Assembly: GCF_020731415.2 (NCBI RefSeq)
Contig: NZ_CP088273.1
Location: 191,001-255,000, forward strand
DNA from: Phyllobacterium sp. T1293
Lineage (GTDB): Bacteria; Pseudomonadota; Alphaproteobacteria; Rhizobiales; Rhizobiaceae
Reading direction: 5' to 3'
DNA length: 64,000 nt
Made by a program: the position numbers and the translations under genes. Positions 35,148 to 45,773 of this stretch are shown piece by piece. The first letter of the stretch is position 1; each line of letters starts with the position of its first letter. A model generated the notes under the pieces. The model was not told the origin of the DNA. It made no database searches and worked only from the letters and a program-made list of their open reading frames with translations.

Positions 35148-36272
35148 ATGCTCGACCCCGTCATTAATTTCTTCAGCCGGATTTTTTATCTGATCGGACG
35201 CGGCATTGGTTATGCGGTCGGTATCGTCCTATGGCCGTTCATGTGGGCAGGCAGTTGGTATAGCCGGCGTGGCTGGATATTGAAGACGGTCGTCGGAGCG
35301 TTCGTAGTCCTCTGGATCGGGCTTTACGGTTATTTCTTCTGGGTTACGCAGGTCTGGACCAACTTCAACCCGGATTACGTCGCGGCCTATAATTTTGAAA
35401 AGCGCGAAGTGGCGGCCGGTGAGCCTGTTCCCGCGCAGGCGGCTGAAACGGCACCCAAGAGTTGCGCCCGGTCTGCTGTTGTCGAGGTGACAGCTGATCT
35501 TACCGACTTCAACGTGAACCAGAATGCCTGGATATCGTCCATGCTGCTGTTCAAGATGGGTTTCTTCGGCATGTCGTGGGATGATACGCCATTCCTCGAT
35601 AATAAGGCGGCCTTCCAGCGCGGTATCAATTCCGCCGTCCGGCGTACGGCTGTCGAACTCGTAGACACGCTTGGCCGTGTCCGTGGTACATCGCAGATCG
35701 ATGGCGATCTACAGAAGGCGCGCGGCAATCTGCAATTCACCGAGGATTCCTGGTATTTTGGATTTAGCCCGTTTGGTCCGAAGACGCCGACGCCAAGCTA
35801 TTATCGTGCAGCGGTCAAAGATCTCAGGACGTTCAACTCCAAGCTTGAAACCTGCAACGCCATTTTTGATGCGCGTGCCGACAATCTTATCCAGTTCATT
35901 GACCGTATCGCCAATGATATTGGTGCGACTTCGGCCATCCTGAAGGACCGCTCGGAAAACAACAATTATGGCTGGTTCGATACTCGCGCGGATGACCGGT
36001 TCTGGTTCGCTTACGGTCAGCTTTATGCCTATTACGGTCTGATGAATGCGGCGCAGGTCGACTTCAAACAGGTCTTGCAGGAAAAGCACCTGACACCGCT
36101 CTGGGATGGCATGGACGGGCAGTTACGTTCAGCGCTGAACATCCGGCCTTGGATTATCGCCAATGGCAGTGAGGGCGGTTGGTTGTTGCCAAACCACCTT
36201 ACAACTATGGGTTTTTATATTCTGCGTGTGCGTTCCAACCTGATCGATATCAAGCAGGTGCTGCAACAATAG
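35148..36272 (+). CDS. DUF2333 family inner-membrane protein (fifth gene of operon)
   Basis: A 374-residue protein with two hydrophobic stretches (about 10-32 and 45-68) and a ~300-residue domain that should face the periplasm. It has the DUF2333 hallmarks: NVNQNAWISSMLLFKMGFFG, WDDTPFLDNKAAFQRG and RTAVELVDTLGRVRG. DUF2333 has no known function. AAGGATG precedes the start by a suitable distance, and the gene is 12 bp after the fourth. As the only membrane component, it is the likely anchor that brings the cytoplasmic ATPase complex to the envelope. Confidence 0.85.
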   Translation: MLDPVINFFSRIFYLIGRGIGYAVGIVLWPFMWAGSWYSRRGWILKTVVGAFVVLWIGLYGYFFWVTQVWTNFNPDYVAAYNFEKREVAAGEPVPAQAAETAPKSCARSAVVEVTADLTDFNVNQNAWISSMLLFKMGFFGMSWDDTPFLDNKAAFQRGINSAVRRTAVELVDTLGRVRGTSQIDGDLQKARGNLQFTEDSWYFGFSPFGPKTPTPSYYRAAVKDLRTFNSKLETCNAIFDARADNLIQFIDRIANDIGATSAILKDRSENNNYGWFDTRADDRFWFAYGQLYAYYGLMNAAQVDFKQVLQEKHLTPLWDGMDGQLRSALNIRPWIIANGSEGGWLLPNHLTTMGFYILRVRSNLIDIKQVLQQ

Positions 36273-36684
36273 TGAACTTGATTGGATAAAATGCTATATT
36301 CTTGCTCGGAGTGAGGGCGAGCTTTCGCCCGCCCTCTTTCCTGTTAGATGAATTGGATCCGGATCGTCAATTGCCAGTGACTCCGGATCTTTTTCATTTC
36401 CAGGGTGATGCTGAATGGTTTCAACCACATCGCGTCACCTTCAAGGTTAACAGCAAGGTTGTTACCGCCAGGAACAATTCAAAAAATCGCTTTGATTTTT
36501 CAAATTGTTCTGATCAGAGCAGCCAATCTTCTCCGATGCACCGCTGGCCCGGTGTCGCTGCTTTAGCTCTTAACGCTTCCATTGATGATATGTGCGATGC
36601 GGTTCTGCAACGAATTGGAGGTTGCATAAGAGCACGTAGAAAGTTGCGGATCGCTCAGGGCAAGCTTGACGGCTTGCCTCTGGA
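36273..36684. other. Intergenic region between the AAA operon and putR
   Basis: This 412-bp gap between two convergent gene ends holds two hairpins: GGGCGA/TCGCCC at 36315-36330, and the terminator-like one listed separately. I see no credible gene. The frame at 36302-36733 overlaps the end of putR and has no ribosome site. Confidence 0.5.
36356..36394 (+). terminator. Probable terminator after the AAA operon
   Basis: GATCCGG / CCGGATC with a 20-nt loop is followed by TTTTT. The loop is long, so it is a moderate candidate. Confidence 0.5.
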
Positions 36685-37146
36685 TCAGACGGGCAGATGC
36701 GTTGTTTCCTTGACTTCTTCCATCACCGCATAGGTGTGTGTTTCCCGCACACCGGGGAGCGAGAGCAGAGCATCGGAGAGAAAGCGTCTGTAGTGCTCCA
36801 TGTCGGCCACCCGCGCCTTGATCAGATAGTCAAATCCACCGGCGACCATATGACATTCCAGAACATCAGGGTTGCGCCGCGTTGCTGCAGCAAACGTGGC
36901 AAACACATCCGGTGTGGTGCGATCCAGTTTGATTTCCACGAAGACCAGCATTGCGCGGTCGAGCTTTTTCGGCGACAGTCTGGCAGTATAACCAAGGATA
37001 TAGCCATCCCTTGTCAGGCGCTTGACCCGTTCGGTCGTCGCCGTTTGGGAAAGGCTGATACGCTCGGATAATTCGGTGTTGGAGAGCCGTCCGTCCTTCT
37101 GCAGCTCGCGCAAAATGCGCCGGTCAAGGCTGTCCAAATTTTTCAT
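36685..37146 (-). CDS. putR: Lrp/AsnC-family regulator, probably PutR
   Basis: A 153-residue regulator with an N-terminal helix-turn-helix (LSNTELSERISLSQTATTER) and a C-terminal RAM domain (MLVFVEIKLDR, GGFDYLIKARVADMEHY). It is divergent from putA across a 110-bp gap. In Agrobacterium and other rhizobia such a gene, PutR, activates putA in response to proline. That role is inferred from the position. The start at 37146 gives the usual Lrp N-terminus. Confidence 0.88.
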   Translation of the reverse strand: MKNLDSLDRRILRELQKDGRLSNTELSERISLSQTATTERVKRLTRDGYILGYTARLSPKKLDRAMLVFVEIKLDRTTPDVFATFAAATRRNPDVLECHMVAGGFDYLIKARVADMEHYRRFLSDALLSLPGVRETHTYAVMEEVKETTHLPV

Positions 37147-37256
37147 CTCTAAAACACCCCATATTTTTAGTTTTTTACGCTGATTTGTCAGCTTTCATTG
37201 GTGAGAAGAACCAAGTGGAATAGATTATATGGGAAAAATCAATAAGGGGAAGCCTG

Positions 37257-40200
37257 ATGACCAGACCATTGCCGTCTTCAAACGATTTTACTGCGCCATA
37301 TGCTGTCGATGATCAGCAATTGGTTGCATCTTTGCTGAAAACCATCGCGCTTCCGGAAGATGTCAACCGCCGTATTGATGCGCGCGCCAGCAAATATATC
37401 GCCACGATTCGCAAGGAAGCCAGTGGCATCGGCGGCGTTGAGGATTTTCTGCGCGAATATGGTCTTTCCACCCGCGAAGGTCTGGCGCTCATGGTGCTTG
37501 CCGAAGCGCTGTTGCGCGTGCCGGATGCGGCAACGCAGGACAAGCTGATTGAGGATAAGCTCAAGCAAGGTAAGTGGTCGGAACACGAGCCGAGCGGCGA
37601 TACATGGTTTGTATCAGCATCCGCCTGGGCGCTGGGCTTGTCCGCCAAAGTTATCAAGCCGGGCGAGACGCCTGAGGGTGTTATCTCCTCACTGGTCAAG
37701 CGTATCGGCCTTCCCACGGTACGCACGGCCACCAAGCAGGCCATGCGTTATCTCGGGCACCACTTCGTTCTGGGCGAAACCATCAAGGATGCTCTGAAAC
37801 GTGCTGCATCGAACGAAGCCAAAGGCTATCGCCATTCCTTTGATATGCTGGGCGAGGGCGCCCGCACGCGCAAGGATGCGCGTGGGTACTTCAAGTCCTA
37901 TTCCGATGCTATCGATGCGATTGGCCGCGCTACGGGCAACAAGAAACTGCCTGATCGTATGGGTATTTCGGTCAAGCTTTCGGCCCTGCACCCGCGTTAT
38001 CTCGCCACCCATCATGATCAGGTCATGGCGGAACTCGTGCCTGATCTTCTGGCGCTGGCGCAGAAGGCGAAATCCTACGATCTCAACTTCACAGTTGATG
38101 CCGAAGAAGCGGATCGTCTGGAATTATCGCTCGATGTGATCGACCGGGTTTTCGCCGATCCGTCCCTTGACGGCTGGGACGGTTTTGGTCTTGCCATTCA
38201 GTCGTATCAGAAACGCGCACTTGACGTGATCGAGCATATCGACCGGCTGGCCGCGCGCCATAATCGCAAGATGATGGTGCGGCTGGTCAAAGGTGCTTAC
38301 TGGGATACGGAAGTAAAGCGTACACAGGAACGTGGCCTGCCGGATTATCCGGTTTTCACCCGCAAGCCTGCGACCGATGCCTCTTACATGGCTTGCGCCA
38401 AGCGTATGCTTGATGCACGCCCGCGCATATTCCCGCAATTCGCCACGCATAATGCGCTGACGGTGGCGATGATTCTGGAAATGGCCGGTGGCGACAAAAC
38501 CGGTTTTGAATTCCAGCGCCTGCATGGCATGGGTGAGAGCCTCTACAAGCAGATTACGGAAAAGGATGAGAAGATCGCCTGCCGTATCTATGCGCCGGTT
38601 GGTGGTTATCGCGATCTTCTGGCCTATCTCGTGCGCCGCCTGCTTGAGAACGGTGCCAATTCGTCTTTCGTTTCAGTGGTTGGCGACAGCAATGTGCCGA
38701 TTGCAGATTTGCTGTTACGTCCGGCGGAAAAGCTCAATGATGGCAAGGGTTATCGCCATCCGCACATCCCGTTGCCTGCCAAGATCTACGGCAAGCGCAC
38801 CAACTCGGCAGGTGTTGAACTCGGTGATCGCAAGGAATTGGCGGCACTTCTCAGTGGTATCGCCAAGGCGTCCCGCACCGTTAATGCTGTTCCACTGATC
38901 GATGGCTTGAAAGCGTTGGGGAAAGCCCAGAATGTGACTTCTCCGGTCAATGGCTCAACCGTGGGCACAGTTGTTTTTGCTACAGCCGATGAGGCCGCAA
39001 AAGCTGTTGTTATTGCCAAGAAGGGTTTTACCACATGGTCGCGTGTCCCGGTTGAAACCCGCGCCAAGGCATTGGAAAAGGCAGGGGACCTTCTGGAAAG
39101 CAATCGCGACTTGCTGATGGACCTTCTTTCCCGTGAAGCGGGCAAGACGCTGGATGATGGTATCGCGGAAATCCGCGAAGCTGTTGATTTCTGCCGCTAC
39201 TACGCCACCGAAGCGCGCCGTCAGTTTGCCACGGACAAGGTGATGCCGGGGCCGACAGGCGAAGACAACAAGCTGCGCCATCGCGGACGCGGAGCATTTG
39301 TCTGCATCAGCCCATGGAATTTCCCACTGGCGATTTTCCTCGGGCAGGTAACGGCGGCGCTTGCCGCTGGCAACACGGTGGTGGCCAAACCCGCTGAACA
39401 GACACCGCTGATTGCCTATGAAGCAATCCGGCTTCTGCATGAAGCGGGTGTGCCAAAGGATGCCGTGCTGTATGTTCCGGGTGATGGTTCAGTCGGCGCG
39501 GCGCTTACCTCGCATACGGATATTGCAGGCGTTGCCTTCACAGGCTCGACCGATACGGCCTGGGCTATCAACCGCACCCTTGCAGCGAAAAAGGGCCCGA
39601 TCGTTCCGCTGATCGCCGAAACCGGTGGCCTTAACGGCATGATCGTTGATGCAACAGCGTTATCGGAACAGGTTGCCGATGATGTGGTCATGTCCGCCTT
39701 CCGTTCGGCTGGGCAGCGTTGCTCGGCACTGCGTATTCTCTATCTGCAGGAGGATATCGCCGACAATATGCTTGAGATGATCGAGGGTGCGGCGCGCGAG
39801 TTGACGCTTGGTGATCCGTCATTGGCATCCACTGATATCGGCCCGATTATCGATCAGGCACAGCGCGATATGCTCGCGGCGCATATCACTGCAATGCGCA
39901 AGAGCCAGAAGGTGCGCTATGCCGGTGCTGCGCCGGATGAAGGCCTGTTCTTCGCCCCGCATATTGTTGAGCTGAACCATGCGGAAGCGCTGGAAAAGGA
40001 AGTGTTTGGTCCGGTTCTGCATGTGGTGCGCTGGAAGGCCAAGGATCTCGACAAGGTGCTCGATCAGATAGCCTCGACAGGTTATGGCCTGACTTTTGGT
40101 CTGCATACGCGCATCGAAGCGACGGTGGCCAAGGTTATCGACCGGCTCGATATCGGCAATGTCTATGTCAATCGCAATACGATTGGCGCTGTTGTCGGCA

Positions 40201-40349
40201 CGCAGCCGTTTGGCGGGTCCGGTCTTTCCGGTACAGGCCCCAAGGCGGGCGGACCGTCTTACCTCACGCGTTTTGCGCTGGAACAGGTGGTGTCGGTGAA
40301 TACTGCCGCTGCCGGTGGCAATGCCAACCTCATCGCCATGGGCGAATAA
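37257..40349 (+). CDS. putA: Bifunctional proline dehydrogenase / L-glutamate gamma-semialdehyde dehydrogenase PutA
   Basis: PutA oxidises proline to glutamate in two steps: FAD-dependent proline dehydrogenase, then NAD-dependent P5C dehydrogenase, with channelling. The 1030-residue chain has the PRODH barrel in the first half ([48 protein letters not shown]) and the aldehyde dehydrogenase domain after ~540, with the Glu motif [10 protein letters not shown] and catalytic Cys822 in GQRCSALR. It lacks the ribbon-helix-helix DNA-binding domain of E. coli PutA, so it is not a repressor; the divergent Lrp-type gene fills that role. It ends at a strong hairpin. Confidence 0.97.
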   Translation: MTRPLPSSNDFTAPYAVDDQQLVASLLKTIALPEDVNRRIDARASKYIATIRKEASGIGGVEDFLREYGLSTREGLALMVLAEALLRVPDAATQDKLIEDKLKQGKWSEHEPSGDTWFVSASAWALGLSAKVIKPGETPEGVISSLVKRIGLPTVRTATKQAMRYLGHHFVLGETIKDALKRAASNEAKGYRHSFDMLGEGARTRKDARGYFKSYSDAIDAIGRATGNKKLPDRMGISVKLSALHPRYLATHHDQVMAELVPDLLALAQKAKSYDLNFTVDAEEADRLELSLDVIDRVFADPSLDGWDGFGLAIQSYQKRALDVIEHIDRLAARHNRKMMVRLVKGAYWDTEVKRTQERGLPDYPVFTRKPATDASYMACAKRMLDARPRIFPQFATHNALTVAMILEMAGGDKTGFEFQRLHGMGESLYKQITEKDEKIACRIYAPVGGYRDLLAYLVRRLLENGANSSFVSVVGDSNVPIADLLLRPAEKLNDGKGYRHPHIPLPAKIYGKRTNSAGVELGDRKELAALLSGIAKASRTVNAVPLIDGLKALGKAQNVTSPVNGSTVGTVVFATADEAAKAVVIAKKGFTTWSRVPVETRAKALEKAGDLLESNRDLLMDLLSREAGKTLDDGIAEIREAVDFCRYYATEARRQFATDKVMPGPTGEDNKLRHRGRGAFVCISPWNFPLAIFLGQVTAALAAGNTVVAKPAEQTPLIAYEAIRLLHEAGVPKDAVLYVPGDGSVGAALTSHTDIAGVAFTGSTDTAWAINRTLAAKKGPIVPLIAETGGLNGMIVDATALSEQVADDVVMSAFRSAGQRCSALRILYLQEDIADNMLEMIEGAARELTLGDPSLASTDIGPIIDQAQRDMLAAHITAMRKSQKVRYAGAAPDEGLFFAPHIVELNHAEALEKEVFGPVLHVVRWKAKDLDKVLDQIASTGYGLTFGLHTRIEATVAKVIDRLDIGNVYVNRNTIGAVVGTQPFGGSGLSGTGPKAGGPSYLTRFALEQVVSVNTAAAGGNANLIAMGE

Positions 40350-40380
40350 GCGGCAAAACCGCAAAAATAAACCTGCAATT

Positions 40381-40414
40381 GGGGATAGTGAGCTGCTCAC
40401 TATCCCCATTTCGT
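40381..40414 (+). terminator. Terminator of putA
   Basis: A 12-bp perfect stem (GGGGATAGTGAG with its complement) encloses CTG, followed by ATTTCGTTT. It sits 31 bp after the putA stop. Confidence 0.75.
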
Positions 40415-40458
40415 TTCTGCGATGCTATTTGGCGTATTCAAAACAGGGAGCAATGCCG

Positions 40459-42138
40459 ATGGCCATCGTTAAATCAGATATTGAGATCGCCCGCGCCGCA
40501 AACAAAAAGCCGGTTTTCGAAATCGGCGCGAAGATCGGCATTACTCCTGAACACCTTGTTCCCTATGGCCACGACAAGGCCAAGCTCTCGGCGGAGTTCA
40601 TTCGTTCGAAGCAGGATGCCAAGAACGGCAAGCTTGTTCTGGTGACGGCTGTCAGCCCGACGCCCGCAGGCGAAGGCAAGACGACAACCACGGTGGGCCT
40701 TGGCGATGGTCTGAACCGCATCGGCAAGAAGGCGATTGTCTGTATTCGCGAGGCTTCGCTCGGTCCTTGTTTCGGCATTAAGGGCGGCGCTGCTGGCGGC
40801 GGCTATGCGCAGGTTATCCCGATGGAAGACATCAACCTGCATTTTACCGGTGATTTTCACGCCATCACCTCTGCCCATAATCTTCTCGCGGCCATGATCG
40901 ACAATCATGTCTATTGGGGCAACGAGCATAATCTTGATACGCGCCGTGTGACGTGGAGGCGAGTGATGGACATGAATGACCGCGCGCTGCGCGACATTGC
41001 CTCGTCACTTGGGGGCGTGGCCAACGGTTTCCCGCGCGAGTCTGGTTTTGACATCACCGTGGCTTCGGAAGTCATGGCGATCCTCTGCCTTGCGACTGAT
41101 CTGCACGATCTGGAGCAGCGGCTGGGTAATATCATTATCGGTTATCGTTTCGACAAAACCGCCGTCTACGCGCGGGACCTGAAAGCTGACAAGGCGATGG
41201 CGGTTCTCCTGAAAGACGCCATGCAGCCCAATCTGGTGCAGACACTGGAAAACAATCCCGCCTTTGTGCATGGCGGGCCCTTCGCCAATATTGCCCATGG
41301 TTGCAATTCCGTTGTCGCGACTACTACTGCGCTGAAGCTTGCGGATTATGTGGTGACGGAAGCGGGTTTTGGTGCAGACCTTGGCGCGGAGAAATTCTTC
41401 AATATCAAATGCCGCAAGGCCGGATTGAAACCGGCTGCTGCCGTTATCGTTGCCACGGTGCGTGCCATGAAAATGCATGGTGGTGTCGCCAAGGATGATC
41501 TCGGTCTTGAGAACACCGCAGCTGTAAAGGCCGGATGTGCCAATCTTGGACGCCATATGGAAAATGTCCGGCAGTTCGGTGTGCCGGTTGTTGTCGCAAT
41601 CAATCATTTCAGTGCCGATACGGATGCTGAGATCGAAACGATCAAGAGTTTCGTCGCGGCCCACGGTGCGGAAGCCATTTTATGCAAGCACTGGGCGCAG
41701 GGGTCGGCGGGTATTGAAGAGCTGGCGCATAAGGTGGTGTCGCTGGCTGAAAGCGGTTCGGCGCAGTTTTCACCGCTTTACGAGGATGAACTCTCACTGT
41801 TCGACAAGATCGAAACGGTGGTCAAGCGTATTTATCGCGGCGCCGAAGCGGATGCTGATGCGAGTGTGCGTGAGCAACTTCGGCAATGGGAAGCGGCGGG
41901 CTATGGCCATCTGCCTGTCTGCATGGCGAAAACGCAATATTCGTTCTCGACCGATCCACATTTGCGCGGCGCACCTGTCAATCATGTGGTGCATGTGCGC
42001 GAGGTCAGACTGTCGGCGGGTGCCGGTTTTGTCGTTGCGATCTGCGGTGAGATCATGACTATGCCCGGCCTGCCGAAGTCACCGTCGGCCGAGCGCATTC
42101 ACCTCAACGATGAGGGTTTGATCGAAGGGCTGTTCTGA
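40459..42138 (+). CDS. fhs: Formate-tetrahydrofolate ligase
   Basis: The enzyme makes 10-formyl-tetrahydrofolate from formate, ATP and tetrahydrofolate. The 559-residue sequence has the P-loop [13 protein letters not shown] near residue 65, the [16 protein letters not shown] stretch and [14 protein letters not shown], all diagnostic. GGGAG at 40446-40450 fits the ATG at 40459 (spacing 8); an ATG at 40453 is too close. The frame upstream to 40315 overlaps the putA end and is not used. In these bacteria it supplies formyl groups for purines and initiator tRNA or takes part in C1 metabolism. Confidence 0.96.
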   Translation: MAIVKSDIEIARAANKKPVFEIGAKIGITPEHLVPYGHDKAKLSAEFIRSKQDAKNGKLVLVTAVSPTPAGEGKTTTTVGLGDGLNRIGKKAIVCIREASLGPCFGIKGGAAGGGYAQVIPMEDINLHFTGDFHAITSAHNLLAAMIDNHVYWGNEHNLDTRRVTWRRVMDMNDRALRDIASSLGGVANGFPRESGFDITVASEVMAILCLATDLHDLEQRLGNIIIGYRFDKTAVYARDLKADKAMAVLLKDAMQPNLVQTLENNPAFVHGGPFANIAHGCNSVVATTTALKLADYVVTEAGFGADLGAEKFFNIKCRKAGLKPAAAVIVATVRAMKMHGGVAKDDLGLENTAAVKAGCANLGRHMENVRQFGVPVVVAINHFSADTDAEIETIKSFVAAHGAEAILCKHWAQGSAGIEELAHKVVSLAESGSAQFSPLYEDELSLFDKIETVVKRIYRGAEADADASVREQLRQWEAAGYGHLPVCMAKTQYSFSTDPHLRGAPVNHVVHVREVRLSAGAGFVVAICGEIMTMPGLPKSPSAERIHLNDEGLIEGLF

Positions 42139-42166
42139 ACGATTTTCGTGGCCGCGATTTTTGCTG

Positions 42167-42195
42167 TTGCAAGCGCCGCCGCGTGACGCTAACAA
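42167..42195 (+). promoter_or_regulatory. Probable trpL-trpE promoter
   Basis: TTGCAA (42167-42172) and TAACAA (42190-42195) are separated by exactly 17 bp. The expected transcript start falls at about the A of the trpL ATG (42204), which would make the leader peptide leaderless, as known for Sinorhizobium trpL. Confidence 0.55.
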
Positions 42196-42203
42196 TCACC
42201 GCC

Positions 42204-42251
42204 ATGAACACGTGCGTTATTATTTCAAATGGTTGGTGGTGGGCTCGCTGA
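42204..42251 (+). CDS. trpL: trp operon leader peptide TrpL
   Basis: A 15-codon frame encoding MNTCVIISNGWWWAR, with three consecutive Trp codons followed by Ala-Arg and stop. The closely similar end Trp-Trp-Trp-Ala-Arg is found in Sinorhizobium TrpL. Ribosome stalling at the Trp codons under Trp starvation prevents formation of the terminator at 42294. In Sinorhizobium the released attenuator RNA also acts in trans, and the peptide has its own activity; whether this holds here is unknown. There is no ribosome site, consistent with leaderless initiation. Confidence 0.85.
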   Translation: MNTCVIISNGWWWAR

Positions 42252-42293
42252 AAGCGGCCACACAAGCCTTTTGCACGCACGTAAAGGGATCAG

Positions 42294-42324
42294 GGCCGCA
42301 ACGGGTTTTCCGGGCGGCCTTTTT
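42294..42324 (+). terminator. trp attenuator terminator
   Basis: GGCCGC / GCGGCC with a small inner stem is followed by five T residues. An upstream GCGGCC at 42255-42260 can pair with the same GGCCGC, giving the alternative antiterminator-like fold. It lies between trpL and trpE. Confidence 0.75.
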
Positions 42325-42371
42325 GTTTGACCGCCTGCAAAACCCCCAAGGCCAAATGCAACGGAGTGGAA

Positions 42372-44561
42372 ATGATGATGCATAGAATTGAGGGCGATGT
42401 GGAAATATTCGACACCGCAGGTGGTGTTACGATTTCCCGGTCACGCATTGCGACCGCCTATGCCAGTGCGATTGACAGCTATGTCGATGCGCTGGATGAA
42501 CGGCGCGGGGCAGTTTTCTCCTCCAACTACGAATATCCGGGCCGCTATACGCGTTGGGATACCGCCATCATTGATCCGCCCGTTGCTATCACCTCCAATG
42601 GCCGGCACATGACCATCGAAGCTTTGAACAAGCGCGGCGAAGTGTTGCTGAAGCCGATTCACAAGGCAGTTTTGGCCCTTGCCGAAGTTTCGGTCAGCGC
42701 CGCGAGTACAACGAAGCTCGATCTCGAAATTGCCTTGCCGAGCCGCCCGTTCACCGAAGAAGAACGCTCGCGTATTCCATCGGTGTTCACGGTTCTGCGC
42801 GGCATCGTTGCCCTGTTCTTTACCGAAGAAGACGCCAATCTCGGTCTTTACGGCGCATTCGGTTATGACCTCGCGTTCCAGTTCGATCCAATCCAGTACA
42901 AGCTGAAACGGCCGGATGATCAGCGTGATATCGTGCTTTATCTGCCGGATGAGATTCTTGTCGTCGACCACCATGCCGCCAAAGCATGGCTCGACCGCTA
43001 TGAATATGCGTTTGAAGGTGTTTCCACCGAAGGCCTGTCGCGCGAGACGGAATCCAAGGCGTTCAAGCCGACCGACACGATTCCGGGACGCGGCGACCAC
43101 AATCCCGGCGATTATGCCGAACTGGTGAAGAAGGCCAAGGAAAGCTTCAAGCGCGGCGATCTCTTTGAAGTGGTGCCGGGGCAGACATTTTATGAACGAT
43201 GCGAGACCAAGCCATCGGTCATTTCGCGTCGTCTGAAAGCCATCAACCCGTCGCCCTATTCGTTCTACATCAACCTTGGTGACAATGAGTATCTGGTCGG
43301 TGCTTCGCCCGAAATGTTCGTTCGCGTGGTTGGCCGCCGTATTGAGACATGCCCGATATCGGGCACGATCAAGCGTGGTGAGGATGCGATTGCAGACTCC
43401 GAGCAGATCATCAAGCTGCTCAACTCCAAGAAGGACGAGTCCGAGCTGACCATGTGTTCGGACGTGGATCGTAACGACAAGAGCCGCGTGTGCGAGCCAG
43501 GCTCGGTGCGTGTCATCGGTCGCCGTCAGATCGAAATGTACTCACGCCTCATCCATACGGTGGATCACATTGAGGGCCGTTTGCGCGAGGATATGGATGC
43601 CTTTGACGGTTTCCTCTCCCATGCATGGGCTGTGACCGTGACTGGCGCGCCAAAGCTCTGGGCCATGCGCTTTATCGAAGAGAACGAGCGCAGCCCGCGT
43701 GCGTGGTATGGCGGTGCCATTGGTATGGTCAATTTCAATGGCGATATGAATACGGGCCTGACACTGCGTACCATCCGCATCAAGGACGGCATTGCGCAGG
43801 TTCGCGCCGGTGCAACGCTGCTGTTCGATTCCATTCCCGAAGAGGAAGAGGCGGAGACTGAACTCAAGGCTTCCGCGATGATTGCGGCGGTGCGTGATGC
43901 ACATAAGAGCAATGTCCTGCCGGAAGAACGTGCGGTTGCCCGCGTTGGCGAAGGGCTGTCGATCCTGCTTGTCGATCACGAGGATTCATTCGTGCATACG
44001 CTGGCCAATTATTTCCGCCAGACCGGTGCGACTGTCACCACTGTCCGCACCCCCGTACCTGATGAAATCTTTGATCGCTTGAAGCCTGACCTGGTCGTGC
44101 TTTCGCCGGGACCCGGTACGCCAGAGGATTTCGATTGTAAGGCGACAATCAAGAAAGCGCGCAAGCGTAATCTGCCGATCTTTGGCGTCTGTCTCGGTCT
44201 GCAGGCTCTTGCCGAAGCCTATGGCGGGTCACTCCGGCAGTTGCATGTTCCCATGCATGGAAAACCGTCACGTATCCGCATTACAAAGCAGGGCAAGATT
44301 TTCTCCGGCCTGCCGAAGGAAGTCACGGTTGGCCGTTATCACTCGATTTTTGCCGACCCGGTCCGTTTGCCGGATGAGTTTATCGTAACGGCAGAAACGG
44401 AGGATGGTGTCATCATGGCCTTCGAGCACAAGAGCGAACCGATTGCGGCGGTGCAATTCCATCCGGAATCGATTATGACCCTTGGACACAATGCGGGTAT
44501 GCGCATGATCGAGAATGTCGTGGCGCATTTACCGCGCAAAGCCAAGGAACGAGCGGCCTGA
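42372..44561 (+). CDS. trpE: Fused anthranilate synthase TrpE-TrpG
   Basis: Anthranilate synthase makes anthranilate from chorismate and glutamine. The 729-residue chain joins TrpE (residues ~1-515; with [20 protein letters not shown], the [13 protein letters not shown] stretch and the AGATLLFDS end of the chorismate-binding fold) to a TrpG amidotransferase (catalytic Cys in [13 protein letters not shown], His-Glu in QFHPES). This fusion is typical of rhizobia, as in Sinorhizobium TrpE(G) of the same length. Three ATG codons stand in tandem at 42372-42378; GGAG at 42363 favours the first two. It is regulated by the attenuator upstream. Confidence 0.97.
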   Translation: MMMHRIEGDVEIFDTAGGVTISRSRIATAYASAIDSYVDALDERRGAVFSSNYEYPGRYTRWDTAIIDPPVAITSNGRHMTIEALNKRGEVLLKPIHKAVLALAEVSVSAASTTKLDLEIALPSRPFTEEERSRIPSVFTVLRGIVALFFTEEDANLGLYGAFGYDLAFQFDPIQYKLKRPDDQRDIVLYLPDEILVVDHHAAKAWLDRYEYAFEGVSTEGLSRETESKAFKPTDTIPGRGDHNPGDYAELVKKAKESFKRGDLFEVVPGQTFYERCETKPSVISRRLKAINPSPYSFYINLGDNEYLVGASPEMFVRVVGRRIETCPISGTIKRGEDAIADSEQIIKLLNSKKDESELTMCSDVDRNDKSRVCEPGSVRVIGRRQIEMYSRLIHTVDHIEGRLREDMDAFDGFLSHAWAVTVTGAPKLWAMRFIEENERSPRAWYGGAIGMVNFNGDMNTGLTLRTIRIKDGIAQVRAGATLLFDSIPEEEEAETELKASAMIAAVRDAHKSNVLPEERAVARVGEGLSILLVDHEDSFVHTLANYFRQTGATVTTVRTPVPDEIFDRLKPDLVVLSPGPGTPEDFDCKATIKKARKRNLPIFGVCLGLQALAEAYGGSLRQLHVPMHGKPSRIRITKQGKIFSGLPKEVTVGRYHSIFADPVRLPDEFIVTAETEDGVIMAFEHKSEPIAAVQFHPESIMTLGHNAGMRMIENVVAHLPRKAKERAA

Positions 44562-45469
44562 TGGAAGGTGAGAAAATCGTCCAGCGACTGGCATTCTGGT
44601 CGATTTTTATCGGCATTGGTGTGCTGGCACTGAAATATGCCGCCTATCACGTCACGGGTTCCGTCGCGCTCTATTCGGACGCGCTGGAGTCGATTGTGAA
44701 TGTGGTGGCGGCGCTCGCTGCGTGGTGGGCGATCCGTGTCAGTCACAAACCAGCCGACCAGAATCACCCGTTCGGGCACCACAAGGCCGAGTATTTTTCG
44801 GCCGTGCTTGAAGGTGTGCTCATTGTTGTGGCGGCGCTTCTGATCCTGCGGGAAGTCTGGTCCGCATGGGAAACGCCGAAGGTCATGGAAGAACCATGGC
44901 TGGGTCTGGCCATCAACGGCGCAGCTTCGGTGGTCAATGCGCTATGGGCCTCGCTGCTGATCAGTCGTGGCCGCCTGTTCAAGTCGCCGGCACTTCTGGC
45001 CGATGGCAAGCACATCATGACCGATGTGGTGACATCCATCGGTGTGTTCATCGGCCTTGTTGGCGCTGTCATCACCGGCTGGACATTCCTCGATCCGCTG
45101 CTCGCGGTTATCGTTGCGCTCAATATTCTCTGGCAGGGCTGGAATGTGATCGGCTCATCCGTACAGGGGCTGATGGATGTCGGTGTGCCAACCGAAGAAA
45201 CCATGCGCATCCGTGACATTATCTCGGCGAATGCGGATGGTGCGCTTGAAGTGCATGACCTCAAGACCCGCATTGCCGGACGCGTCACCTTTATCGAATT
45301 TCATCTGGTTGTTCACGCCAGCATGAGCGTTGGTGATGCGCATGTCATTTGCGACCGGATGGAGAATGCGCTGATGGCTCAGATTCCCGATTCGAGCGTC
45401 GTCATCCATGTTGAGCCTGAAGATGAGGCAAAACTACCGATCGGCACGGCTGCTGTTCCTTTCGCCTGA
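44561..45469 (+). CDS. Cation diffusion facilitator family transporter
   Basis: A 302-residue CDF protein that exports divalent metal ions (Zn, Fe, Co or Mn) in exchange for protons. It has six membrane helices, metal-site Asp in YSDALESIVN, His-rich HPFGHHKAEYFS between helices, and HIMTDVVTS in helix V. A C-terminal cytoplasmic regulatory domain (about 210-290) carries His residues such as FIEFHLVVHASM. The start overlaps the trpE stop by one base (TGATG), so it is co-translated with trpE although the functions look unrelated. Confidence 0.92.
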   Translation: MEGEKIVQRLAFWSIFIGIGVLALKYAAYHVTGSVALYSDALESIVNVVAALAAWWAIRVSHKPADQNHPFGHHKAEYFSAVLEGVLIVVAALLILREVWSAWETPKVMEEPWLGLAINGAASVVNALWASLLISRGRLFKSPALLADGKHIMTDVVTSIGVFIGLVGAVITGWTFLDPLLAVIVALNILWQGWNVIGSSVQGLMDVGVPTEETMRIRDIISANADGALEVHDLKTRIAGRVTFIEFHLVVHASMSVGDAHVICDRMENALMAQIPDSSVVIHVEPEDEAKLPIGTAAVPFA

Positions 45470-45773
45470 TATTATGATCACTAAAACCCGGGAAATCGAT
45501 GCGTGGCTGCAACATTTGTCACGCAATGTTTCATCTCGTCATGATTTCGTTACAATTATGTTGACATAGGGAGGCTGCTGAACGACATGGTCGCGCAGCA
45601 ATGCAATTCTCCATTGATGATGCAACGCCGGGGGCGTGGGGTCAGGGGACAGGAAATTTGGCGGCAAGCATCAATTCCCGAAGGGATCGAGCGCCAAGAA
45701 CGCATGGCAGCGCCGAGCGGACAACCGCGGCTGTTTACAAAGTTAGTTAACCTTTAACTGTCAGGATTAACTT
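45470..45773. promoter_or_regulatory. Region upstream of the secreted esterase-like gene
   Basis: This 304-bp gap has no gene. Three TTAA half-sites cluster at 45747, 45754 and 45767, just before the ATG; the first reads GTTAACC. Their spacing does not match a full CtrA site, so a regulatory role is possible but weak. Confidence 0.35.

Noticed and set aside
36302..36733. 143-codon frame between the AAA operon and putR
   Set aside because: It overlaps the putR 3' end and two hairpins, with no ribosome site or recognisable domain.
40315..40458. Upstream extension of fhs
   Set aside because: It overlaps the putA end and the terminator; the ATG at 40459 has a properly spaced ribosome site and the family N-terminus.
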